From Dermatophagoides farinae (taxonomy: Eukaryota > Arthropoda > Arachnida > Sarcoptiformes > Pyroglyphidae): DNA of 64,000 nucleotides. The stretch lies in contig NC_134683.1 in NCBI RefSeq assembly GCF_024713945.1, positions 4,279,501-4,343,500 of the forward strand, in the 5' to 3' direction. Made by a program: the position numbers and the translations under genes. Shown in pieces: positions 13,768 to 24,800 of the stretch (position 1 is the stretch's first letter; each line of letters starts with the position of its first letter). The notes beneath the pieces are model-generated. The model saw nothing but the letters and a program-made list of their open reading frames with translations, had not been told where the DNA came from and made no database searches.

Positions 13768-14851
13768 TCAATTTTGTAAAAGCTGATCAATATCGATATG
13801 AAGAATCGATTGTAACCGATCATCATGTTCAATATCACGAATCAAATGTTGTAATTGCTCTAATTTGATCAAACGATCATGGAGCAGATTTCGTTGCTGT
13901 TGTAGAAATTTATCAAGACGATCATAAATCAATTGATAATTGGAATCAAATAATTTGATGAATAAAGTATCCCAAACTTGTATTTCTTCAGACCATCTGT
14001 CACATTGTTCATGCCATTGTTTTTCACGTTCTTCACAAAACATTGTTTGAAAATGACCATCACGTGATTCATTTAGATTTAGATACATATCAATAATCTG
14101 TAAACATCGATCATTCAATTGGCCAAGTTCATTACGTTCAGTGGCAGTGAATAATTTTTCATCAATAATCGAATTCAAACGTTTCAGGTTATCATCGACC
14201 AATGATTTATAGAAATGAAGTAATTCTCGTATAGCAAAACAAATCTGTCGTAATGGATCTGATTGATAATTATAATTTGAACCACCATTACATTGGATAA
14301 CATATCGATTCCATTGTGAGAAAAAAATATTTCGTTTCTCTTCGATTAATTCATCCAGTTCAGCCTGCCGTAGGAGATAATCGACAGCCATATTAGTATC
14401 GATGAAATTCGTTCGATAATCTTTGGCTGCCTGGTGATATTGACGAAAAATTGTGGCCACTTTTTGCACATGATTATCATATTGTTTTCGATCAAATTCA
14501 ATTTGAATATCATCTTCAATGTAGAATGGTGGATCCGTTAGATTTTGCATTGATCGATGATGTTTGACAAGACTTTTGTTCTGGTCCCAATTGTCCAACA
14601 ATTTTGTTTCCTGATTCCATTTGCTTATTGAAATTGGGTTTAGTCGAGTCGAGCTTAATAATTGTAAAAAAAAATACTCACCGATAATATTTGTTAATCC
14701 GTTCGTTTTGGATTTGTCGATTGGAATTCGATTCATGTTTATAGGCTAATCGTTTTTCTGTTGAATATTTATCACCTGGAACATAGTACCATGGATGAAT
14801 TGTTTGAGCCGAACTCGATGTGGTCGTCAACTTTCCATGTGAACGAGGCAT
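13768..14851 (-). CDS. unrecognised coiled-coil protein
   Basis: Two exons, 14682-14851 and 13768-14623, encode 341 residues from an ATG at 14851 (MPRSHGKLTTTSSSAQ). The 58 bp intron (14624-14681) has a GTGAGT donor and an ACTAAAC-like branch site; the junction keeps frame and joins NERINKYYR to KWNQETKLLDNW. The N-terminal 25 residues are Ser/Thr-rich, then most of the protein is Glu/Gln/Lys/Leu-rich helix, including DRLDKFLQQQRNLLHDRL near the end. There is no signal peptide, membrane segment or recognised domain. Coiled-coil proteins of this kind are often ciliary or centrosomal, but I cannot place it in a family. It is convergent with GlyRS and divergent from RPUSD2. Coding status is well supported by length, codon use and the frame-preserving intron; function is unknown. 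Confidence 0.8.
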
Positions 14852-15164
14852 TTTTTAATGACTAATGTTTTCGAAAACTCGATGGATGAAACCATTTCAT
14901 TGAATTTGGATTTTTTTTTGAAAAAAAACTCCAAATCTTGTCACCAATAATCACTATGGGCAACCGTCGTTTGTTCTTAAATGATAGTTCGGAAAGTTCT
15001 AGTCCATTTTTAACGTTATGTTTGATTTGGAAAATTTGGAATTTACTTTTTGGACACTATTAACAATTGACAAGTTCATACATCGCATGTAGACTATAAA
15101 CTTGGTTATTTTTTTTCACGTGTTTCGAATGGATTTTTGTTTTTTGATCCATCCATGATGATCG
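14852..15164. promoter_or_regulatory. divergent promoter region, coiled-coil gene / RPUSD2
   Basis: 313 bp between divergent start codons, expected to contain both promoters and 5' UTRs. It is A+T-rich with T-tracts and a GTTCGGAAAGTTCTAG stretch at about 14986-15001 that resembles a heat-shock-element array (alternating GAA/TTC units). No other motif is clear. Confidence 0.45.
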
Positions 15165-16854
15165 ATGATTGTCAATTATTCATGTCGTTATTCTCCTTGG
15201 AATTGGATAAAACATTTCGTATTTCGTAACAATACTTGGGCCATGAATGCAACTGTTGTCAAACGTAAAATTGAAGATGAAACCGAAACCGTGGTTACGA
15301 AATCATCGATGTTGGAAGTACAACAACCAACAAACGATCAGGTTGGTAGATTTAAATTCAAATTTAAATTAACAAAAAATTCATTTGCAGGATACAATAA
15401 TCGGTGATAAGCCACCGACGAAAAAATCACGAATACGTAAAATGGATTTGCCAAAAGAATCACTGGATTGTTCTGATTATTATGTTGAAAATGGCAATCG
15501 AAAAGTGTATCCTTATCATTATACATATCATTCCTATTGTAAAGGTAGATGGTTAGGCAAAACTTTAGGCGATTTGTTTGCCGAAGAATTTCGAGCTTTA
15601 ACACCGGAGATCACAGCATTTCGAATTGAAAAAGGCTTCCTTAAAGTGAATGGACAACCAGCACCGTTGGATTATCAACTCAAATACAATGATTTAATCA
15701 CTCATCGAATCCATCGCCATGAATTGCCGGTTTTAGCTGCTCCAATACCTATCATATATTCAGATGATGATTTATTAGTCATCGATAAACCACCATCATT
15801 ACCGGTTCATGCATGTGGCAAATTTCGATTGAATTCGATCATTTCTGTGCTTGAAAAAGAGCAAAAAATCAAAGATTTACATCGTAAGTTATTTACATCA
15901 AATCATCATTAATGACAAGAATTAGATAATCCATTTATTCATTCTTAGTTCTCCATCGGTTGGATCGATTAACTTCCGGGATCATGGTAATGGCCAAAAC
16001 AAAAGCACGAGCTCAAAAACTTCATGAACAAATGAGAAATCGAGAACTTCATAAAGAATATCTCTGCAGAGTGGTTGGTCACTTTCCAGAGTAAGTAAAT
16101 CCATTTTTCAAATTTTGATTCAAAATTCAAAATTTTTTTCTCTTGCAACTAGCGGTACAATTGAATGTGATCAACCAATTGAAACATTAGATCACCGGAT
16201 CGGTATTTGTATTGCATCGCCAGATGGAAAACCAAGTACTACAAAATTTACACGTTTAAATTATAATGGTAAAAGTTCAACAGTTTTGGCACAACCAATG
16301 ACTGGACGTATGCATCAGATACGTGTTCATCTTCAATATCTTGGCTATCCAATTGTCAATGATACGTTCTATAATAGTACAGTATTTGGTGAGAAAAAAG
16401 GTTTCAATGGTGATCTGGGCAAATCACGTGAACAACTTTTGAAAGATCTTGAAGAAACACATGCTAAATCTATTTATATTTGTAATCAACCAATCGATCC
16501 ATGTGAACAACAAGCTAGAATCAATGATGAAAGAAATAGTTATGCTTTGAAAGCTTTGGAACATTATACTTCACAATCCATATGGAATGAATTGAAATCA
16601 AGGTAAGAATAAACAAAATAAAAAACTGATTGATTGATGGCTAAAGTTTTTCTCTATCTCACACACACAGTTACGTATTCGATTCAAGCAAATATGAAAA
16701 AGATCCAGACTGTAATGAATGCCGCAATGAAATGGTTGATCCTGTCGCCTATGAACAATTTATCTATCTACATGCATTACGTTATCAACATAAAGAATGG
16801 TCATTCGAAACACAGACACCTGTTTGGGCTAAAGATACATGGACTTTTGATTGA
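15165..16854 (+). CDS. RPUSD2: RluA-type RNA pseudouridine synthase, RPUSD2-like
   Basis: Converts uridine to pseudouridine in RNA. Five exons, 15165-15341, 15391-15883, 15949-16090, 16153-16602 and 16671-16854, give 481 residues. The N-terminal part has KRKIEDETETVV and a nuclear-signal-like PPTKKSRIRK. An S4-like segment (ITAFRIEKGFLKVNGQ) follows, then the RluA core: IDKPPSLPVH, catalytic HRLDRLTSG with the nucleophilic Asp (exon 3), LTGRMHQIRVHLQYLG-type motif III, and a C-terminal CNEC segment with FIYLHALRY as in animal RPUSD2. The first in-frame ATG (15165) is used; ATG 15243 is an alternative that would remove 26 residues. An AATAAA at 16878-16883 lies just after the stop. It is convergent with SMPD4, with 99 bp between stop codons. 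Confidence 0.95.
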
Positions 16855-16877
16855 AATTAAAATTAGCTAATTTTTCA

Positions 16878-16917
16878 AATAAAAAATTTTTTTGTTTGTT
16901 TTAAAAAAGTTTTTATT
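16878..16917. terminator. overlapping poly(A) signals of RPUSD2 and SMPD4
   Basis: AATAAA on the plus strand at 16878-16883 (24 bases after the RPUSD2 stop) and on the minus strand at about 16912-16917 (37 bases after the SMPD4 stop). Cleavage normally follows the signal by 10-30 bases, so the two mature 3' ends should overlap or abut. Confidence 0.6.
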
Positions 16918-16953
16918 TTTTTATTTTTATTTTCGTTGTTGTTGTTGCGACGT

Positions 16954-19900
16954 TTAGAATAATTTACACAATAAAGTAATGAAAATTGTTACAAAACTGA
17001 TCAATAGATAAACGGTAACACAATCGATACATTGTGCTAACCATAAAAATGTAAAAAAAAGAAAAGTTTGTAACAAAAATCCAAATGATGCCATAAAACG
17101 TAGATTTATACGTGGTGGAAGTTTTTCAATACGAATTTTAGGCTTTTGGTGGTGGCCACCATTATTTGCTGAAGATGATTCCTGTGGACAACGTTCATAA
17201 TGTGCATAAGAAACAGGAGATGACAATAGTATTCGACATAATGTTCCATAAAAATTGGGCTGTTCATAATAGCTCTGGAAAATGGGACCAAATTTTTGAT
17301 TGATCACTGTGGATAAAAATAATGTCAATTTGACCAATATGCCAATTTCATATGATCGAATTGGTTGCCGGTCAGGATTGCCTTCAACAATTGTGGGCAA
17401 TTTATCCAGTTTCAATGATCCATTCATTATTTGTGAAAGTCCAAATTCTGTTAGTTTTGGTACACCATTCACTAATTCATAAATCTCTTCTTTCGAACGA
17501 TGACGTTTTATATCAGCATCATCGTCGTTGTTGTTGTTGACAACAGATTTTCTTGCATTTGCCAATATAGTTTCAATACTTTGTTGCGGTATATCGAATA
17601 TACAGGATATAAATTCAATTGATGCATTTAAATGATTACGAATTTTATCATAATTAACACGGCTAGTCTGTACATTTGATTGATTATTGACAGAATAATC
17701 GATGGTGAAAAAATTGACAATCGATTCGAACAAAGTTTCTGATTTGCCTTTTTGTTTTCCTTTGCTATTGTTATTCGCCGATGATGATTTATTCTGTAAT
17801 TCAGTGACCGTATGTAATGATTTAGCAATCTTGAGCAATAATTCAATAATTTGATCACGAAATCCTGGTGAAAAAATTGATATATATTCTGATTGATGAA
17901 ATAATTCAGCTTCCAATAATGTAACATTTTTATCGCTACTTGAATTATGCATCCGATAAGGTGATGATTGACGATGTGAAAACAGCGAAGACGTTGATTG
18001 ATGGCCACCATATCCATGATGACCAGTGGCCGTTGTTGATAAATCACCAGCGTTAAGAAATTTTATTTCCGATTCTTTCATCATTTCTTTGAGGCTATCT
18101 TGACTGAAAACTTTCAGTACACGAAACAAAAGTAATGAATTATTAGCTGAACCAAGATCCAGTTGTCGTGCCATTCTAGTGATAACCTGTCTAAACAGAG
18201 TGGTATAGAAAACAATATTTTCATCAATAAATCGACGCCAATCATAACGATCATGTGTGAGAGTTTCATTTGAATTACGTCCAGGTATATAACGCCATGG
18301 TTGAATATAACTTAGCCATGTTTCCAATGGTATACGAAACGTTGAATCATTTGGCCATCGATCGAATACAATACGTAGAAAAGCATATAAATTTTTCTGT
18401 ATCGAATATTTTGTACCCGACCACAACGAACGTTTCAATTCATCCAATGAAGCATTGAGCGAGCCAGAAACAAAACCACCACTATTAATTTGATCACCTG
18501 AACTAATCACTGAATAATCATTATATTTATTCTTCATATGGCTATTATTACTGAAATAATGTAGATGTTTGATGAAAATACGAACAACACGCATATGTTC
18601 AATAGTAATATTGAATTGATGATGACCAGTAGTAGCAGTTATCATTCTTAAACGATTATTATCATCACGTTGAACAGTAAAAGATCCGATGGTCAACCAT
18701 ATTTCTGAAAATATTCGCAGTATTGTATCACATTTATATGAAACACTACCAATTGGATCATTTGGATCATGTATCATTGCCATATTGTTGTTGTTATTGT
18801 TTAACATGAGATTTTGTTGTCTTTGAAATTGATTAAATATTTCGGGATTAAAAATGGATGAACCACCACCACGATTACCGAATATTGGATTTTTCATTGC
18901 TAAACTGGAATTCGGTTCAGACATAAATCTATCGGAATTGGTGATAGTATCGTTGAACATTGTTTTCATTGGTCTTCCATAAGAACCATATCCAGGTTGT
19001 TGTTGTTGTTGTATATTGTTGGTAGACGAAGATGAAAGATTCCATAGATTGGTAGTTGTAGATGAAAGTGATTTCCATAAACTACTAGATTTCATATGAA
19101 AAATATTCGAATCTTTTGTTTTGTCCGTCGATGATGATGATGATGTTGATATAGCCGTTGTTGATTTCATAGATGATAAATTAGCATCAGTAATTGGAAT
19201 GAAAAATTCCAAATAATTTTCAAGAAGAATATAATACAATACATTAAGTGTTGTATCTTCATTATTCATCATATTTCCCATCGATAATGTTGAATTGTAT
19301 GCAAATGAATTGTTTGCCATACTAGTAGTAGTAGTTTCTTCTTTTGTTATGTAACAAGCAAAATGAAATAAAAAAAATTCGAATGCATTTAAACTCAATG
19401 TTGTTGATGATGATGATGATGTAGACATTTTATCCATAAAGAAATGATGATTGACAATGTTGTCCAAATTACGTAATGATAATGGTAAATGATTGATTGA
19501 AAATTCATGACGATTATTCATTGTTTGATCATTACTCATTAGATGACGAATCAGTTTAAATATTGGACCATCAATATTGAGTAGAAAGAAAATGGAATCA
19601 AATTCTTTTGGTGCTGTTTCTTTTGTCAATGATTTAAGACGCCAATTATTTATTGATCCATATGGCAATGGATTACAAGAGAAAATATCTTCAATCAATA
19701 GTACGTAACGATGTTGCATTTCCTTTGATATTGAAATATGATTCATCAGTAGTTTAAAATAAATTTTAACAAACCTTGATATTCGTTGAAGTTGATTCAT
19801 AAATTAAATCGGTCAATAATTTACATTTGATCAAAATGTTTGGCTCTTTCAATGCGTTCTCGAAACGAACCTGGAACTGTGTGTGTGTAAAATAGAAAAA

Positions 19901-20042
19901 AAACAAACCATTGGTGGCCTCATTGATATTCGAACGATCGATCAATCAATCAAACTGGAAAACTTACCGGCAATGTCATGTAACCATGATCCGAGATTGT
20001 CATCGTATCCATCATCGGTTGTCTTGTTTGAGTGTTGTACAT
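16954..20042 (-). CDS. SMPD4: sphingomyelin phosphodiesterase 4 (neutral SMase 3)
   Basis: Animal SMPD4 is a tail-anchored ER/nuclear-envelope protein with reported neutral sphingomyelinase activity. Three exons: 19968-20042 (start ATG at 20042, MYNTQTRQPMMDTMT), 19775-19876 (LKEPNILIKCKLLTDLI) and 16954-19722, giving 981 residues. A start at the ATG at 19800 would be wrong, because that ATG is in another frame of exon 2 and the reading continues through a 52 bp intron. Family motifs include NCNPLPYG-type CNPLPYGSINNWRLKSL, WLSYIQPWRYIP and LQPIRSYEIGILVKL. Insect-like Ser/Asn/Gln-rich inserts lie between about 18000 and 19200. The C-terminus has two hydrophobic stretches, FGFLLQTFLFFTFLW and VYLLISFVTIFITLL, matching the membrane anchor of the family. 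Confidence 0.93.
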
Positions 20043-21807
20043 TTTTTTTCTACCAATCAATCAAATCGATGTAAATTTGATTAACAAAAAAAAACTTGAA
20101 TAAATTTTTTTGAATAAAAATCTAAAATGACAATCAAACGGCTAAAAATTAAGAAAAAAAATCGTTGCAATCACGTGACCAACATGTGGTTCTATTTCCA
20201 CACAAACAAGACGTTTTTGATCGATATAGTCCATTGTTGTACGATGGTTCGATTGTTCGATGTTAATCATCCATTCATTTATTGGCCAGTCAGATGAATC
20301 AGCAACCACATCTATTTCCTATACAACCGGAACAATGATGATGATGTATTGGCAAACAATTTAACCAGCCATCTTCAAAAACTCATTCAACGGATAACAA
20401 TAATAAAATTCTATTTCTGTAAACTCGTGAACAAGAGAGAATGGTGGTTGGATACCACTCGATAATCAAACGAACAAACAATATACTTCGGTATGTAAAA
20501 TTCAAATATTCTTTGTTCCTGATCATCAGCCTAGATTCTTTGTTGTTCTCTCTCTCTCATTTTGTTTTTTTGCTGTTATTTATGTGTTTAACGGGTCGAC
20601 AATATATCTATGCCAGTATAATTTTGGTGAAAAAAATTACAGAATTGAATGATTGCCAATTCTATTCTATCACAAATAGTGAACCCGGCTAATTTTTTTT
20701 CTGAAAGACAATGAATGAGAACAACACCAACAACAACAACTTTATTCAATTGGAATGTTGTTCATCAAATCACGTATATATACGAGAATTAATTATCGAC
20801 AAACAACGACAATGAAATTTGACACAACTGTCAATCAATCGATCTATCAATCGATTCAAGTTAATGAAAAAAAAACAGCAGACAATTTGTCTATCAATGA
20901 AAGAAGAAAAAAAACAAATGAAGAAAATCTAATCGACAATGATTTAATTGGGACACCCGATCTCATTATTCGAATCGAATTCGAATGCTAAAAAGGTGCC
21001 AACCAAAAAAAAAAAAAAAAATCAAACCAAACAATAAAATAGTGGTGTATGTGCCTCATTCTATACAATTCGAATATTGACGCACTTCATCATCAACATA
21101 TGAAGAATGAATATTTGCGGGGGAGTTGTTTTTAAAAGAATGCAATTTTTTATTCCATCATGATGAAGCTCTTCTAATCTTTTCACCCACTTTTTTTCTT
21201 GGCGACAAAAAGTTCTATCCGCAACTATCATCATCATCATCAGAATCATCACCACCACTAGCAATTCACCATATATTCTTCATTCACTTCACTTCACAAA
21301 CAACAATTCCTCTTCTATGTGGTTTGGTTGACAAGTGAAGAATTTCTGATCAATCTTTCGTTTTTTCCGTGAATACTGATGATGATGATGATGATGAGAA
21401 TGTTTACGCTTAAGGAAATTATTTGATTCTGATGTGCAATCCTCTCTCTCTCTCGTTGTGTATGTGCTGAGATAATCGCCCACCAGAATTCGAGTTTATG
21501 TTTTGTGTGTGTGTGTGAGAATCGTAATCAACAACAACAAAAAAAGAATTAAAAAAAATAGTGATTCCACATTAAACATCAACATCAACGGCTGATTTCA
21601 ATGATATTTCTGCCTGGTGTTTCTCTCTCTCTTGTGTGTGTGAGTGTCTGTTTCTATATTATCTGTGTGTTTTAGTGTGGGCTTTTTTTACCTTAACCTT
21701 ATCGTCGGGCATTTTTGCCTATACACACAATTGGATTGAATTTTTTTCGATCAATAATGGCTAATTATTATTAGTGAACCATCTTAGTATCGCATCCATC
21801 AACAAAA
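20043..21807. other. SMPD4 / Unc-89 divergent intergenic region
   Basis: About 1.76 kb between divergent start codons. It must contain the SMPD4 promoter and the Unc-89 promoter and 5' UTR. It holds many A-tracts, CT and TG simple repeats (about 20540-20560, 21440-21460, 21502-21520, 21625-21645) and GATGATGAT runs. Short open frames occur but look like low-complexity translation. I see no extra gene. Confidence 0.5.
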
Positions 21808-24800
21808 ATGTCTTATATGCGATCATCATACAAGGCATCATCATCATCATCATCATATCGATATAGTAGTGGAAATGATGGCCTAGGAACTGGTAGTTCA
21901 ACATCCGCTTCACGATTTCGAACATCATTCACATCCGGTGATGATGATATTGGTGGTGGCGGTAGTAGTAGTTTTGGAACCTATTCAACACGTCGAACAT
22001 CCAATTATGAACCAACATCATTAAGAAATATAGATGATGATCTGGGAACATCATCCATCGGTAGACGTTCGTATCAATCATCACGATTTACTACTGCCAG
22101 TCATTTAGATTCTGATTATGATATGACCGGCGATAGTTCAACAAGTCGTTATTCATCAAGTAAATATAAAATAACCAGCATCGATGATGATGATGATGAT
22201 TTGGGCAGCAGCAGAATCACTAGCCGTAAATATTCTCGTTACAGTAGTCGAGATGATAATGAAGGAGGTATCACAGGCACGACTACCACCAGTCGTATAT
22301 CACGATATTCAAGCTTAGAATCACCTGGTGATGATGATTATGGCTTATCTTCAATGACAAGTTCATCAACAAGACGTCGTACTAAACTTAGTTATCTCAA
22401 TGAAGATGATGATGTCGATAATGATGATGATGGACGATTTACAAGTTCACGTAAATCATTTCGACCATCATTAAGTTATGATGTAAAATCGCCATCAATA
22501 ATCGATGATAATGATAATCGATTTTCATCATATTCCGATAGACGGCGTAGTACCGGTGTTACGTCCACTATGAATCGTTCATTATCTCGAATGGATTCAA
22601 AAGAGGTGAGTTCATTGCGTTATATTTTTCCTTTTTTCTGTCCTTTTGTTTTTTGAGTTTATTCCTGACAATCAATTTTTTTCCAACTCGGGTAATCATT
22701 CATCATCATCAATTATTATTTCTCATCGACGCATACTGTTTCTGTGTCAATATATCTGTGTTTTTAATGTGTGTGTGATCATAACATCATCATTGTCTGG
22801 GCCAATATAATGTGCTTACATCAACATTGTGTTTTTATTGATGTTAACAACAAAAGAGTTAAATTCTAAGTACATTTTTTTTAAATCGGCGAAACGAGAT
22901 CATTCATTTAGAGAATGCCAGAACCGAATTTAGCTATAATAAGTTATATCTTGTTGTCGTTGTCGTTTTCGACGACTGCAATGATGATGATGATGATGAA
23001 TGAGCTAAAATGTTTGATCACATTATTGCCATTACTAAGAGATTTGAAAATTCCGAATTCAATATACTCCACCAGTTTCCTAATTTTCGAATGGTCAACA
23101 ATATTCTCTATTAAATCCGATTACGATGATGATGATGATAATCTAGATTATGAAAATTGTAATGAGGACAAATTATGAGAATTTTTCTTTTGCCAAAACA
23201 ATGATGTGTGTGTGTGAGTATGTGTTTAGACAAGCTATGTCATCATCATCATCAATGAGATGACTAAACATTGCCTGTTATACATTGAAAAAGAAGAAGA
23301 ATTCAAGTTTAAAAAAGAAATCTCATTTTTTTTCATTTCTATAATAATAAACGATAACCATGGCATCACACACACACACACACATTATAATAATGGGCTA
23401 ATAATAGAATCACCGTTGTTAATGTTGTTGTTGGTTTTTTTTTGTTTTTGAAAGCAAGCAAGCAAACATTCTTGGCGAATATTTTTTTTGTATATTTCAA
23501 ATTTTTTTTTCATAGTTACAAATTATCCATATTATACATTATACATACACATAACATTATTTTTAAAAGTATGAAAAAAATTTCAAACATTGCCGCCATT
23601 GCCACCATCAACAACACCGACATTCAAAATTTTTATTTAATGCTGCCTCTTATGATGATGATGAGAATCTTGATCTGGATTCATCGTCGTCGTTGTTGTT
23701 GACAGACCCAAACAAAATATCCATAAAAGAAAACATTCTAATTCAACCCTGAATATATGAGAGAGAGAGAGAGAAAGATGAAAAAAAACAATTGTTGCCC
23801 ATTGTGTTGATTGTGGTTGACGTGGTGAATGTATTTTATTACATTACTACGTCATTTTAATGTTGCCATATTTTTTGTTGTTGTTGTTGTTGTACTCAAC
23901 CAGGGACTATTTTACGATTTACGATAAACCACCGTTTTTTGTGTGTGTGTGTCGAAGGATTAGATTTTCAAGCTTCGCTGATCATCCATTCGATTCGATT
24001 CGATGGTCAATCATCAACAGAATGAACATCATCATTCTCATTCTGTCAAGAATGATGAGTTAACATCATCACCATCATCGAGTCCTACTCCTGGTTCGAA
24101 TTGCATAATGAAAAAGAAATCAATTTCCGGTAGAAAAAAACGTAAAAAACCATCAGTTAATCAAAGAAGTTTAATTAGACAAATATCGAATCAAGGTGGT
24201 AGTGGTAATCTAAAACGTTGTTCATCTGATCTTTTATTGGAAAAGATTAAACATTATGAAGTTATTGATAAAAAAACGGCAAGAAAAAATTCACTTACAC
24301 AATATCTGGAATCAAATCCACATCATGATCCAAATGATCAACGACATCAACGACGATCATCATCATTATGTCGTGTTACAGGACCAAGTTTTAGTATGGA
24401 TGAACCACATTATTTTCCAATGAAAAATGATTTCCCTTTATTTGATCGTCGTAGTAGCTGTCATATAACAATGAAACATGATGTACTTGGTGATAATTTC
24501 CATTTTCCTGTCGCTAATCAGGCCGGTATGGCAACAGGTACTGAAGATCCAATACTTACCTATGGTAGAATACCTCAAGATGTGCAACAAGCTAAACGGC
24601 AAAAATTACGTAATGATCGTGATGAGAATCCATCGCAATTGCTTCGTGCTAGATTCAAGGAAAAGAAACGATCAACAGATGATGCTTATGGAGAAAAAAC
24701 TACAACTACAATTACGAATAACGAATGTGATGATCGAATTCGAAACACGTGTGACACTAAGAAGGAACAAAATCAACCTAATCAAAGATCTCAATCATTA

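Noticed and set aside
15338-15390. AAATTCAAATTTAAATT palindrome-like sequence
   Set aside because: Inside the short first intron of RPUSD2 near the branch site; A+T-rich chance symmetry.
19723-19800. ATG at 19800 as the SMPD4 start
   Set aside because: Reads through an intron in the wrong frame of exon 2; the upstream exons give a better match to the family.
21184-21264. GATGAT/TCATCA repeats as possible tandem array or CRISPR-like structure
   Set aside because: Plain trinucleotide microsatellites, common across the window; no spacer structure.
22915-23178. 87-codon open frame in Unc-89 intron 1
   Set aside because: Met and Asp runs from GATGATGAT repeats; no splice sites in a fitting phase.
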